Shown here piece by piece: positions 19,502 to 28,259 of a stretch of DNA of 64,000 nt; position 1 is the stretch's first letter; each line of letters starts with the position of its first letter. Source of the stretch: Tepidicaulis sp002389665 (GTDB lineage Bacteria > Pseudomonadota > Alphaproteobacteria > Parvibaculales > Parvibaculaceae); contig NZ_OZ244942.1 in NCBI RefSeq assembly GCF_965222285.1, forward strand, positions 2,914,001-2,978,000, written 5' to 3'. A model generated the notes under the pieces. It saw nothing but the letters and a program-made list of their open reading frames with translations, ran no database searches and was not told the DNA's origin. The translations under genes were made by a program, and so were the position numbers.

Positions 19502-20485
19502 TCAGAAGTTTTTGGCAAGCGGGTGATGGGTTTCCACCAGCGTGCGCAGCCGTTCTTCCAAAACATGGGTGTAAATCTGCGTCGTGGAAATATCCGCATG
19601 GCCGAGCAGTTTCTGCAGGGAACGCAGATCCGCCCCGTTTGCCAGCAAGTGGCTGGCGAACGCATGGCGCAGCACATGCGGGGAGACCTGGCGCGCATCG
19701 ATGCCCGCCTCGCGCGCCACGTCCTTCAGGATTTGCGCAAAGCGGTGCCGCGTCAAATGCGGCTCCTTGCCGCGCGAGGGAAAGAGCCAGGGATTGCCCT
19801 CGCCCGCTTTCTTCGCCCGCAGCGGCAGATAAAGATAAACAGCATCGCGCGCCGCCTCCGTCAGCGGCACCGTGCGCTCCTTGTTGCCTTTGCCTTTGAC
19901 GAGGATAAGCCGCGTCTCCCCCGTCACCGCCCGCACCGGCAGGCTCACAAGTTCGCTGACGCGCAGGCCCGTTGCATAAAGGAGTTCAAGCAGGCAGACC
20001 GTGCGCGCAGCCTTATAGGCAAGGCGCAGCTCCGCCTCCGCCGCACCGCTGGCGCTTTTGCCAGCTGACATCCGTGCAGCTTCCAAAAGCCGGTCCACTT
20101 CCTCCACGCTCAATGTGCGCGGCAAGCTGCGCGGGCGCTTCGGCCCTTCGATCGCCGCGCTCGGATCATCGGCGCGCAGCCCTTCAGCAAAGAGAAATTG
20201 ATGAAGCTGGCGGAGCGAGGAAAGCCGCCGCGCCGCCGTTGTCTCCGCCAGCCCCTCACTGGCGATGAGGCCCAGATATTTGCGGATATCGGCAGCGGCC
20301 GCATCTTCTAGCGAGCGCCGGCGCGTGCGCAAAAAAGCAGTGTAATCCCGCAAGTCCCGGAAATACGCATCAAGGGTGTTTTTCGAAGCGCCGCGCTCGG
20401 CCTGCATCATCTCGAAAAACATCTCGACGAGACGGGCATCCGCCCCGCCGATGGTTTTTCCCTCCGATGCCTTTTGCCGCCCCAT
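19502..20485 (-). CDS. xerD: Site-specific tyrosine recombinase XerD
   Basis: A 327-residue tyrosine recombinase with a core-binding N-terminal domain and all six catalytic positions: Arg175 (TGLRVSEL), Lys199 (VKGKGNKER), His270 and Arg273 (HVLRHAFASHLL), His296 (LGHADISTTQ) and nucleophile Tyr305 (IYTHV). With XerC it resolves chromosome dimers at dif during division. It starts 12 bases after the exported-protein gene on the same strand and has no integrase-like flanks or attachment sites, so it is the chromosomal XerD and not a phage integrase. Confidence 0.93.
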   Translation of the reverse strand: MGRQKASEGKTIGGADARLVEMFFEMMQAERGASKNTLDAYFRDLRDYTAFLRTRRRSLEDAAAADIRKYLGLIASEGLAETTAARRLSSLRQLHQFLFAEGLRADDPSAAIEGPKRPRSLPRTLSVEEVDRLLEAARMSAGKSASGAAEAELRLAYKAARTVCLLELLYATGLRVSELVSLPVRAVTGETRLILVKGKGNKERTVPLTEAARDAVYLYLPLRAKKAGEGNPWLFPSRGKEPHLTRHRFAQILKDVAREAGIDARQVSPHVLRHAFASHLLANGADLRSLQKLLGHADISTTQIYTHVLEERLRTLVETHHPLAKNF

Positions 20486-20497
20486 CCGATTTTCCTT

Positions 20498-22408
20498 CTA
20501 GGCAGGCGGCACACGCCCCGCCTCGCTTGCCGCCAGCAGCGCATCGAGTGCCAAACGGAACGCTTCTTCGCGCAGCCCGACTTTCAGCAGCGCCGACACC
20601 ATATTGGCAAGCGCCTGGGGATGAAGATTGCCAAGCCCCGTCTTGCCCGGCAGCGCCAGCGTGAGCAGCACCGCCTCCCCGCGCCGCCCGGCAGCGCTCG
20701 CCTCTTCCAGCGCGCGCAGCAATTGCGGGCCGGGCATCAGCCCGTCCGGCAGCTCGCCGCTATCGAGCAGCGCCGCCCAAAGATCGGGGCTGAGCTGATA
20801 GCCGAGCGCATCGAGCAGCAGAGCCTCGCGGGCGGCAACTGCCCGCACGCGCCCGCCCTCGCCGATACGCAGTTTGAGCTCGGTGCTCGCCGCCGCAAGA
20901 TCGGGCTCGACGCCGCGCTTGCCGGTCAAAAACCGCACCATACCTTTCAGCTCATCAAGCTGCGGCGTGCGGTGGCCTGCCTCGCTGAGCGCTGCAAGCC
21001 ACATGGACGCGCGCACCCGCTCCTCATTAACAATAAGCGCGCGCACGAAATGCCCGCCAAGCACCGGATCGCCCCCGCGCGGGGGAATGGAGGCGATGAT
21101 GGGACCAAGCACGCGGGCAAGCATCCGGAAATCTTCGGAAGTTTCCGCCGCCGCAAGCCCGCCGCTGACAAGCACCGCCTTATCGCCCGGCACGCTTTCA
21201 TCGGACAGGGTTTTGTAAAGCGCGGCGCGGGCCTGCCAGGCCTCGTCCGGTTTTTTGGGAAGCTTGGCACCGGCATAAAGCGCGGCCAGTTCATGCGGGG
21301 CGGCAAGATAAGCGGCGACGGCTTTTTCACCTGCCTGAATGCGCAGGCCCATATCAAGACCGTCCCGGCGCATCATGTCCGCCAGCAAGGAAGGCTCAGC
21401 CAGAGAGACGGCATCGGCAGGCAGCGCCCGCCCCGCCCCCAGATAAAGCGCGTAACGAAGCGGGTTCAGCCGCTCGGGCGCCGGCGCATCGAGCTTCAGG
21501 CCGTCCGTCTTTTGCGCGAGCAGCGAATAAAAAAGCGCGTCTTCCATACCCTGCTCACGGGCAAGATCGGCGGTGAGATTGGCGGCAATGACCTCGCCGG
21601 CCTCTGCCTGGCAAAGCGCCGTCAGTTTCAAGCTGAAAGCGGCAAGCGGATCGCCCAGCGGATCGCTGCCCACCGGAAGAAGGTCGAGCGAGCGGCAGGC
21701 TTCTTTGACATCGCCCGCAGCAAGAAAGGCTTCCGCGCGCAGCTTCGCCGAGCCCGCATCCGCCTTAACCCGCTCGCGCCCGGCAAAGAGCCGGCGCACC
21801 GCTTCGCTTTCACCGGCGGCCATCAGCCGTTCAAGGCGCAAATAAAGGATGGATTGGCCCGCCGTTGCACCCTGAGGCGGCGCCGCGCTCGATAGCAAGA
21901 GCCGGTATTGGAGATCATGCAACGAGGGCTGGAAGAGCGGTGCAGGCAGCTCCGGCAACAGCCGCTCAACCTCGCGCCGGCTCGTGCCCTGCCACATGCG
22001 CGCGCCGAGCCCGCCCTGATCTTCCGTCAAAAGCCCGATGCTCGCCTCGCCCACATCGCCGAGGACACCGACCTCGATGCCCGATTCGAGTGCGCCGGGG
22101 CGCGGGGAAATCTGACGCGGCGGGAGGCTCGGCGCTTTCGGCGCCGCGCCGCCCGGATAAAGCGAAAGGGGCGCTGCGGCACCGGCATCGCTCTCACCGG
22201 GGGCCTCGCTTCCTTCCGGCACCTCCGGCAGGTTTTGCGGGATAAGCTGCACGGGGCCGCGCGGGGCCTCCTGTTGCGCCTCCTGGGCGCGGGCCAGCGG
22301 GGGCACCATCAGCGCAAAAATCGCCGATACGCAGACGAGCGCCGCAGTTTTCCTCTGCCAGGCGCCTTTAACGGCCTTTGCAGAGGCGTTATTTCGGGAA
22401 GGCGTCAT
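20498..22408 (-). CDS. Large exported alpha-helical protein of unknown function
   Basis: A 636-residue protein with a signal peptide (TAALVCVSAIFALMVPPLARAQ) and a proline-rich stretch to about residue 110. The remainder is alanine- and leucine-rich and probably helical, resembling TPR-like solenoids (LRAEAFLAAGDVKEACRSLDLL, LKLTALCQAEAGEVIAANLTADLARE). I do not recognise a named family; similar proteins next to xerD occur in alphaproteobacteria and have sometimes been labelled antifreeze-glycopeptide-like because of their Ala/Pro bias. The ATG at 22408 puts the signal peptide at the N-terminus. Its start overlaps the microprotein gene by 20 bases, pointing to coupled translation. Confidence 0.75.
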   Translation of the reverse strand: MTPSRNNASAKAVKGAWQRKTAALVCVSAIFALMVPPLARAQEAQQEAPRGPVQLIPQNLPEVPEGSEAPGESDAGAAAPLSLYPGGAAPKAPSLPPRQISPRPGALESGIEVGVLGDVGEASIGLLTEDQGGLGARMWQGTSRREVERLLPELPAPLFQPSLHDLQYRLLLSSAAPPQGATAGQSILYLRLERLMAAGESEAVRRLFAGRERVKADAGSAKLRAEAFLAAGDVKEACRSLDLLPVGSDPLGDPLAAFSLKLTALCQAEAGEVIAANLTADLAREQGMEDALFYSLLAQKTDGLKLDAPAPERLNPLRYALYLGAGRALPADAVSLAEPSLLADMMRRDGLDMGLRIQAGEKAVAAYLAAPHELAALYAGAKLPKKPDEAWQARAALYKTLSDESVPGDKAVLVSGGLAAAETSEDFRMLARVLGPIIASIPPRGGDPVLGGHFVRALIVNEERVRASMWLAALSEAGHRTPQLDELKGMVRFLTGKRGVEPDLAAASTELKLRIGEGGRVRAVAAREALLLDALGYQLSPDLWAALLDSGELPDGLMPGPQLLRALEEASAAGRRGEAVLLTLALPGKTGLGNLHPQALANMVSALLKVGLREEAFRLALDALLAASEAGRVPPA

Positions 22409-22532
22409 TCTCAATGACTTTCTGAACGGGCTGGACCTGCGGCGGATCGGACTGCGCAAGAAACACCACGCCCGCAAACAAAGCACCCGCCGCTATGGCT
22501 ATCACCACCAACATGCGCACAACGCCCGCCAT
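22389..22532 (-). CDS. 47-residue membrane-anchored microprotein
   Basis: An ATG preceded at about eight bases by AAGGGGA opens a 47-codon frame. It encodes a single hydrophobic segment (MLVVIAIAAGALFAGVVFLA) followed by a proline/glutamine-rich tail ending PVQKVIENDAFPK. The tail resembles a short conserved ending (PVxxVIxNDxFP) that I recall from small alphaproteobacterial proteins. The topology is probably an N-terminal anchor with a periplasmic tail. The last 20 bases overlap the downstream exported-protein gene, so the two are likely translated together and may act together. Confidence 0.65.
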   Translation of the reverse strand: MAGVVRMLVVIAIAAGALFAGVVFLAQSDPPQVQPVQKVIENDAFPK

Positions 22533-22923
22533 TCATTATCCCCTTCAACGCGTCTTCATGAAGGCCGGGATGCGTTTGCATCCTGCCTCGGCCGGAGCTT
22601 GTGCCGGATTTACCCATCCTGCCTGCCAGCTGCGGCGAAATTTTGGCAACCGCCCGGCGTCTCTCCGGGAAAGGCGCCGATACCAAGCTGAAAGCCTCTC
22701 AAAAGAGCCGTTACGAGGCCAGTGGACCCGTCCGGCTAATCTTGTAGGATGCCCCTTCGGCCCGGCCAACCGGAACTCCGGCCCTTCTATCCGGCTTTAC
22801 CCCATTCTGCCAGATATGATGCCGGGTGAGGATAGGCAGGGCCAAAGCCCAATTCAACTTTAAGGCGGCAGCGCGCAAGGGTTGCCGCCCCGTTAAAGAA
22901 GAAAAGCAGGAAAAAAGAAAAAG
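22533..22923. other. Divergent intergenic region, microprotein / aroK
   Basis: No convincing ORF or RNA gene is visible in these 391 bases. Two hairpins stand out: GGATGC-GTTT-GCATCC at 22568-22583 and GGCGGCA-N12-TGCCGCC at 22864-22889. The second lies 35 bases before aroK and could sit in its mRNA leader. Neither is followed by a T-run. Promoters for both directions must lie here, but no box stands out. Confidence 0.5.
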
Positions 22924-23550
22924 ATGACGCGCAGCGGCAAACCGGCGGAAGCGGCACCGAAAAGCGAAACGGCCATGGCCGCGCCTGGCGACCCGGATGC
23001 CGGGGCCTTGCGCAGCTTGATCGGTGCGCGCTCGCTGGTACTGGTCGGCCTGATGGGCGCAGGCAAGACCACCGTGGGCAAGAGGCTCGCCCACCGGCTC
23101 GGCCTTTCTTTTGTGGATGCCGATGCCGCCATCGAGGAAGCGGCGGGGGAAAGCGTCAGCGAAATCTTCGAAAATCACGGCGAGCAATATTTCCGCGAAG
23201 GCGAACGGCGCGTCATTGCCCGCCTGCTCGATGAAGGCCCTTATGTGCTGGCAACCGGCGGCGGCGCCTTTATGGACGAAGGCACGCGCGAGAACGTCGC
23301 CGCCAAAGGCATCTCCGTCTGGCTGCATGCGGATCTCAGCGTTTTGGTGGAGCGGGTCTCCCGGCGCGGCGGACGCCCGCTTTTGCGCAAGAAAGACCCG
23401 GCAAAGGTCATGAAGGACTTGATGGATGCGCGCTATCCCATATATGCGCAAGCTGACATCCGCGTGGAAAGCGGCGAAAGCAGCCATGACGCTGTCGTCG
23501 ATGCGATCTTGCACGCATTGAAAGATTATCTTGAAGGGCAGAACCGATGA
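22924..23550 (+). CDS. aroK: Shikimate kinase
   Basis: A 208-residue shikimate kinase with a 35-residue N-terminal extension. Walker A is GLMGAGKTTVGK, the shikimate site includes DADAAIEE, FRxxE (YFREGERRV) and GGGA, and the lid RRGGRPLL is intact. It phosphorylates shikimate in aromatic amino acid synthesis. The stop overlaps the aroB start by four bases (ATGA). The purine-rich GGAAAAAAGAAAAAG before the ATG acts as the ribosome-binding site. Confidence 0.95.
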   Translation: MTRSGKPAEAAPKSETAMAAPGDPDAGALRSLIGARSLVLVGLMGAGKTTVGKRLAHRLGLSFVDADAAIEEAAGESVSEIFENHGEQYFREGERRVIARLLDEGPYVLATGGGAFMDEGTRENVAAKGISVWLHADLSVLVERVSRRGGRPLLRKKDPAKVMKDLMDARYPIYAQADIRVESGESSHDAVVDAILHALKDYLEGQNR

Positions 23551-24680
23551 GTAAGGGTCAATCTGCGGCCCCTGAAAAAGTAACCGTGGCGCTGGGCGAG
23601 CGGGCCTATGACATTTTTGTCGGCCCCGAGCTGATTGCCCGCGCCGCCGAGTATCTGGAACCGGTTCTGCGCCGCCCGCGCACCGCCATCATCACCGATG
23701 AAACCGTAGCCGGCCTTCATCTGCCCGCCCTCACGGAAAGCCTCGATGCAGCCGGCATCCGCCATGCGCATCTGGCGCTGAAACCGGGCGAACAGACGAA
23801 ATGTTTCGCCGAGCTGGAGCGCGTCACCACCTTCCTTCTGGAACAAGGCATCGAGCGATCCGACATGGTGATTGCCCTTGGCGGCGGCGTTATCGGCGAT
23901 CTGACGGGTTTTGCCGCCTCTGTGCTGCGCCGGGGTACCGATTTCGTGCAGATCCCGACGACGCTTCTCTCTCAAGTCGACAGCTCCGTCGGCGGCAAGA
24001 CCGGCATCAACACGCCCCATGGCAAGAACCTGATCGGCGCCTTCCATCAGCCCCGCCTCGTGCTCGCCGATACCGGCGCGCTCGCCACCTTGAGCGAGCG
24101 GGAGTTCCTGGCAGGTTATGCCGAGGTGGTGAAATACGGGCTCATCAACGACCGGAATTTCTTCGATTGGCTGGAAGCCAATCTGGACGCCATAAAACAA
24201 GGCGATGCCGCCGCCCGCACCCATGCCATCGTCAAAAGCTGCAAGGCGAAAGCCGCGGTCGTTGCCGAAGACGAACGTGAAGGCGGCGTGCGCGCCCTTC
24301 TCAATCTCGGCCACACGTTCGGCCATGCCCTGGAAGCGGCAACCTCTTATGACGCGCGCCGCCTCGTCCATGGCGAGGGTGTTGCCATCGGCATGGTCAT
24401 GGCCTTCGAATTTTCCGCCATGCTGGGCCTGTGCCCCGGCCAGGACGCCGTGCGCGTCAAAGCCCATCTGAAACGCGCGGGCCTTCCCACCGCGCTTAGC
24501 GACATTCCCGGCACCCTGCCCGGCGCGGACGCGCTGGTCGGCCTTATGGCGCAGGATAAAAAAGTCGTGGACGGCAAGCTTACCTTCATTCTGGCCCGCG
24601 GCATCGGCGAGAGCTTCATCACCCGCGATATCGACACGCGCGATCTACAGCGCTTCCTGAGCGAGCGGGAGGCCGCTTGA
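23547..24680 (+). CDS. aroB: 3-dehydroquinate synthase
   Basis: A 377-residue AroB. NAD-binding GGGVIGDLTGFAAS, the DSSVGGKTGIN block, NLIGAFHQP and zinc-ligand regions (GYAEVVKYG with Glu; LLNLGHTFGHALE with His; HGEGVAIGM with His) are all present. It converts DAHP to 3-dehydroquinate, the second shikimate-pathway step. It is coupled to aroK and, through TGATG, to the following membrane protein gene; aroK-aroB-corC order is common in alphaproteobacteria. Confidence 0.96.
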   Translation: MSKGQSAAPEKVTVALGERAYDIFVGPELIARAAEYLEPVLRRPRTAIITDETVAGLHLPALTESLDAAGIRHAHLALKPGEQTKCFAELERVTTFLLEQGIERSDMVIALGGGVIGDLTGFAASVLRRGTDFVQIPTTLLSQVDSSVGGKTGINTPHGKNLIGAFHQPRLVLADTGALATLSEREFLAGYAEVVKYGLINDRNFFDWLEANLDAIKQGDAAARTHAIVKSCKAKAAVVAEDEREGGVRALLNLGHTFGHALEAATSYDARRLVHGEGVAIGMVMAFEFSAMLGLCPGQDAVRVKAHLKRAGLPTALSDIPGTLPGADALVGLMAQDKKVVDGKLTFILARGIGESFITRDIDTRDLQRFLSEREAA

Positions 24681-25960
24681 TGGAATATCTGGGGCTCTTC
24701 TGGACGGTTATCGTCGTCTTCGTGCTGCTCGGCCTTTCGGGCTTTTTCTCCGGCTCCGAAACCGCGCTGACCGCCGCCTCGCGCGCGCGCATCCACCGCA
24801 TGGCCGAAGACGGGGACAAGCGCGCCAAACTCGTCAACCGGCTGATCGGTGATCCCGAACGGCTCATCGGCGCCATTCTGCTCGGCAATAATCTCGTCAA
24901 TATTCTGGCCTCCGCGCTCGCAACAACCGTGCTGCTGACGGTGTTCGGCGAAGCCGGCGTCGTCTACGCAACGCTGATCATGACGGCGCTCATCGTCATT
25001 TTCTCCGAAGTGCTGCCCAAGACCTATGCCATCACCAATGCCGACCGCATGGCACTCACCGTCGCGCCCGTGCTGCGCTGGGTGGTGCTGGTCTTCGCGC
25101 CCATCACGAGGGGCGTGCAATTCATCGTCCGCCGCACCTTGTCGATCTTCAACATCAATACGGACGAGACGATGCATGTGCTCTCCGCCCATGATGAGCT
25201 GCGCGGCGCGATCGACCTGCATCACCGCGAAGGGGCGGTGGTCAAACGCGACCGGGACATGCTGGGCGGCATTCTCGATCTTGCCGATCTTGAAGTCGGC
25301 GAGATCATGGTGCACCGGAAGAACATCGTCATGATCGATGCCAATCTGCCGGTGGAGGAAATCGTTGCCGAAGTGCTGGCAAGCCCCCATACGCGCGTGC
25401 CGCTCTGGCAGGACGAGCCGGAGAATATTATCGGCGTCATTCATGCCAAGGACCTTGCCCGCGCGCTTTCCCACGCGAGGGGCGATGTCTCACAAATCTC
25501 CATCACCCAGCTTGCAAGCGAGCCCTGGTTCGTGCCGGACACGACAAGCGTCCAGGCACAGCTCAATGCCTTTCTGCGCCGCAAGAACCACTTCGCCCTC
25601 GTCGTCGATGAATATGGCGCGCTGATGGGCCTCGTAACGCTGGAAGACATTCTGGAGGAAATCGTCGGGGAAATTTCCGACGAGCACGATGTCGACCGGC
25701 TCGATATCCGCCCGAAGCCCGATGGCACCGTTGTGGTCAACGGCTCGGTGACGCTGCGCGATCTCAACCGCGCCATGGATTGGTCGCTGCCAGACGACGA
25801 GGCAACGACCATTGCCGGGCTGGTCATCCATGAAGCCCAGACGATCCCCGAAGTGGGGCAGATCTTTTCGTTTCACGGCTTCCGCTTCGAAATCGTGCGC
25901 CGCCAGCGCAATCAGGTCACGGCTCTGCGGATCACGCCGCTGCCGCCCTCCGATTCTTAA
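24680..25960 (+). CDS. HlyC/CorC family protein (CNNM domain, CBS pair, CorC_HlyC domain)
   Basis: A 426-residue membrane protein: CNNM (DUF21) domain with three to four helices (residues about 1-185; FFSGSETALTAASRARIHRMAE, SEVLPKTYAI), a CBS pair (about 205-325), and a C-terminal CorC_HlyC domain. Members are linked to Mg2+/Co2+ efflux or tolerance; the old name hemolysin is misleading. The ATG at 24680 overlaps the aroB stop (TGATG); a TTG one codon earlier is possible. It converges on bolA. Confidence 0.88.
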   Translation: MEYLGLFWTVIVVFVLLGLSGFFSGSETALTAASRARIHRMAEDGDKRAKLVNRLIGDPERLIGAILLGNNLVNILASALATTVLLTVFGEAGVVYATLIMTALIVIFSEVLPKTYAITNADRMALTVAPVLRWVVLVFAPITRGVQFIVRRTLSIFNINTDETMHVLSAHDELRGAIDLHHREGAVVKRDRDMLGGILDLADLEVGEIMVHRKNIVMIDANLPVEEIVAEVLASPHTRVPLWQDEPENIIGVIHAKDLARALSHARGDVSQISITQLASEPWFVPDTTSVQAQLNAFLRRKNHFALVVDEYGALMGLVTLEDILEEIVGEISDEHDVDRLDIRPKPDGTVVVNGSVTLRDLNRAMDWSLPDDEATTIAGLVIHEAQTIPEVGQIFSFHGFRFEIVRRQRNQVTALRITPLPPSDS

Positions 25961-25981
25961 AAAGCGGCTGAGAGCGGCTCC

Positions 25982-26260
25982 CTATCCTTGCGCCGCCTCT
26001 GCCGGTGTCTGCGCCTTCACGGCCAGCGCGTGCACGGGATTATCCATGAGCGCGGCCACGGCCTTGTTCACCATCCGGTGACGCTCGATCCGGGACTTGC
26101 CATCGAAGGCCGGGGAAACGATAAAGACATTGAAATGCGTTTCCCCTTCCGGCCGGGCCCCGGCATGGCCCTTGTGTTTGGCGGATTGGTCCGAAATTTC
26201 CAGAACCTCTGGCGCAAGCGCCGTTTCCAGCAAATTCCGCATTGTCTCTGCCACGCCCAT
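25982..26260 (-). CDS. bolA: BolA family protein
   Basis: A 92-residue BolA-like protein with the class signature: an N-terminal helix, HKGHAG loop with the invariant His (AKHKGHAG), the HFNVFIVSPAF strand, and the helix-turn RIERHRMVNKAVAALMDNPVHALAVKA. It likely pairs with a monothiol glutaredoxin in iron-sulfur or iron signalling. It is divergent from the J-domain gene that precedes cobS, an arrangement conserved in many alphaproteobacteria. Confidence 0.92.
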   Translation of the reverse strand: MGVAETMRNLLETALAPEVLEISDQSAKHKGHAGARPEGETHFNVFIVSPAFDGKSRIERHRMVNKAVAALMDNPVHALAVKAQTPAEAAQG

Positions 26261-26454
26261 CCCGGTTCTCCTTTAAATGACACTTGGCTAACGATCCCGC
26301 GCAAATAACGCCCAGGTTTACTGACGTCTAACGCGTTTTGTGCTTTTCTATCGGGCTCGGCAGGCGGGCGGCAAGCCTCCCCGCGCCAGAGCCCCTAAAA
26401 CCGGGCGAAAGCCTAAAACCCGTGCAACCTTATGGACACGAGACCCTGACCGCC

Positions 26455-27084
26455 GTGAAGCTGAACTCGAAATATTTCGATATGATCCGCATCGCCCCGC
26501 GCAAGGCCAAAAATGCCGAGCCGGAGGTGCACCAGTGCCAGCATCCCGGCTGCACGGCGCCGGGCCCTCACCGGGCCCCGAAAGGCCGCCTGCCCGACGA
26601 AAAACCGCCCGTCGAGGACTTCTATTATTGGTTCTGTACCGATCACATTCGCGAGTACAACCGGGCGTTCAACTATTTCGAGGGCATGTCCGAGGCCGAG
26701 CAGACCATTTACCGGGAGCAAATGGCCACCGGCTACCGGCCGACCTGGAAAATGGGGGTTAACTCCTGGTCAGGCCAGGCAGCCAAGGGGGACGCGACGT
26801 TTTTCGACGATCCGCTGGGCCTCTTCAAATTCCGCAATACCGGCCCCGGCGAGCAGGCCCAGGAGGAAACCGCCCGCCGCCGCCCGCCCCGCAATGCGGA
26901 GCGCAAGGCATTGGAAGCATTGGGCCTTGACGAGACCGCGGCCTTGAACGACATCAAGGCAAGGTATAAGGAACTGGTCAAAAGGTTTCACCCCGACGCC
27001 AACGGGGGCGACAGGGCTGCTGAAGACCAGTTACGCAAGGTCATCCAAGCGTATGACTATCTTAAAAAAAGCGGCTTCTGCTAA
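26455..27084 (+). CDS. J-domain-containing protein
   Basis: A 209-residue protein with a C-terminal J domain (about residues 155-208) including the HPD motif near residue 180 (VKRFHPDANGGD). The N-terminal half has two cysteine/histidine groups (CQHPGCTAPGPHRAP and FCTDHIREYNR) that look like a metal-binding module. I chose the GTG at 26455 because homologs begin (M/V)KLNSKYFDxIR; an upstream ATG at 26338 would add 39 unconserved residues. It would recruit an Hsp70 to unknown clients. The fixed position beside bolA and cobS is typical for alphaproteobacteria. Confidence 0.82.
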   Translation: MKLNSKYFDMIRIAPRKAKNAEPEVHQCQHPGCTAPGPHRAPKGRLPDEKPPVEDFYYWFCTDHIREYNRAFNYFEGMSEAEQTIYREQMATGYRPTWKMGVNSWSGQAAKGDATFFDDPLGLFKFRNTGPGEQAQEETARRRPPRNAERKALEALGLDETAALNDIKARYKELVKRFHPDANGGDRAAEDQLRKVIQAYDYLKKSGFC

Positions 27085-27086
27085 TC

Positions 27087-27115
27087 TTCCCTGCGTTTTG
27101 CATATTTGCAGGGAA
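27087..27115 (+). terminator. Hairpin after the J-domain gene
   Basis: TTCCCTGC-N13-GCAGGGAA is a perfect 8-bp stem starting two bases after the stop codon. The bases that follow are A-rich, not T-rich, so it may protect a 3' end or partially terminate before cobS. Confidence 0.45.
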
Positions 27116-27222
27116 AATAATGGGGCGGAAGGGCAGTAAACTCCCGGATCAAGGGTGCCCGGCAACGCGGCCTCGCCGCCGTATCCGCCTGAGTTTGATG
27201 TAACGGACGTAGTGGACGGACC

Positions 27223-28224
27223 ATGAGCGAATCTATTGAAATCACGGGATCAATCTCCAAAGAGATGCCTGAAAAGAAAATCAGCGTCCGCGACACGTTC
27301 GGTATCGATATCGACATGCAGGTGCCGGCTTTTGCGGAAGCGAACGAATATGTCCCGGATTTCGATCCCGACTATCTGTTCGACCGCGACACGACGCTGG
27401 CGCTTCTGGCCGGTTTCGCCTTCAACCGCCGCGTCATGGTTCAGGGCTATCACGGCACGGGCAAGTCCACCCATATCGAGCAGGTGGCCGCCCGCCTCAA
27501 CTGGCCCTGCATCCGCATCAACCTCGATAGCCACATTTCCCGTATCGACCTGATCGGCAAGGACGCCATCGTCCTGAAAGACGGCAAACAGATCACCGAA
27601 TTCCGTGAAGGCATTCTGCCCTGGGCGCTGCAGCACCCGGTGGCGCTGGTCTTCGACGAATATGACGCCGGACGCCCGGATGTGATGTTCGTCATTCAGC
27701 GTATTCTGGAGCTGCAGGGCAAGTTGACCCTGCTCGACCAGAACAAGGTGATCCGCCCGCACGGCGCCTTCCGCCTCTTCTCCACGGCCAACACGATCGG
27801 CCTCGGGGACACGAGCGGGCTCTATCACGGCACGCAGCAGATCAACCAGGGCCAGATGGACCGCTGGAACATCGTCACCACACTCAACTATCTGCCCCAT
27901 GATGCCGAAGTGAACATCATTCTCGCCAAGGCCAAGAGCTACAACGAAACCCAGGAAGGCAAAGACAAGGTCTCTGCCATGGTGCGTGTGGCGGACCTGA
28001 CGCGTTCGGCTTTCATCAATGGTGACATTTCCACCGTCATGAGCCCGCGCACGGTGCTGACCTGGGCGGAGAATGCCGAGATTTTCGGCGATATCGGCTT
28101 CGCCTTCCGCGTCACCTTCCTCAACAAATGCGATGAGCTGGAACGGGCGACCGTTGCCGAGTTCTATCAGCGCTGTTTCGGGGAAGACCTGCCGGATTCG
28201 GCCAGCCAGGTCATGGTGGCCTGA
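27223..28224 (+). CDS. cobS: Cobaltochelatase subunit CobS (AAA+ ATPase)
   Basis: A 333-residue MoxR-type AAA+ ATPase. Walker A GYHGTGKST is at about residue 75, Walker B ALVFDEYDAGRP at about 145, and sensor/arginine-finger regions follow (STANTIGLGD, MDRWNIVT). With CobT it forms the ATPase chaperone that loads cobalt through CobN in aerobic cobalamin synthesis. CobN is not within the window. It is 35 bases before cobT and surely co-transcribed. Confidence 0.95.
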   Translation: MSESIEITGSISKEMPEKKISVRDTFGIDIDMQVPAFAEANEYVPDFDPDYLFDRDTTLALLAGFAFNRRVMVQGYHGTGKSTHIEQVAARLNWPCIRINLDSHISRIDLIGKDAIVLKDGKQITEFREGILPWALQHPVALVFDEYDAGRPDVMFVIQRILELQGKLTLLDQNKVIRPHGAFRLFSTANTIGLGDTSGLYHGTQQINQGQMDRWNIVTTLNYLPHDAEVNIILAKAKSYNETQEGKDKVSAMVRVADLTRSAFINGDISTVMSPRTVLTWAENAEIFGDIGFAFRVTFLNKCDELERATVAEFYQRCFGEDLPDSASQVMVA

Positions 28225-28259
28225 ACCAGAAGTGAAGGCGGTTCGGAAGCGGAATAGCC

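Noticed and set aside
19502..20485. Phage or integron integrase
   Set aside because: All motifs and length match chromosomal XerD, with no attachment repeats or phage genes nearby.
27085..27222. Cobalamin riboswitch upstream of cobS
   Set aside because: The gap is only 138 bases and contains a simple hairpin; no B12-box-like sequence is visible.
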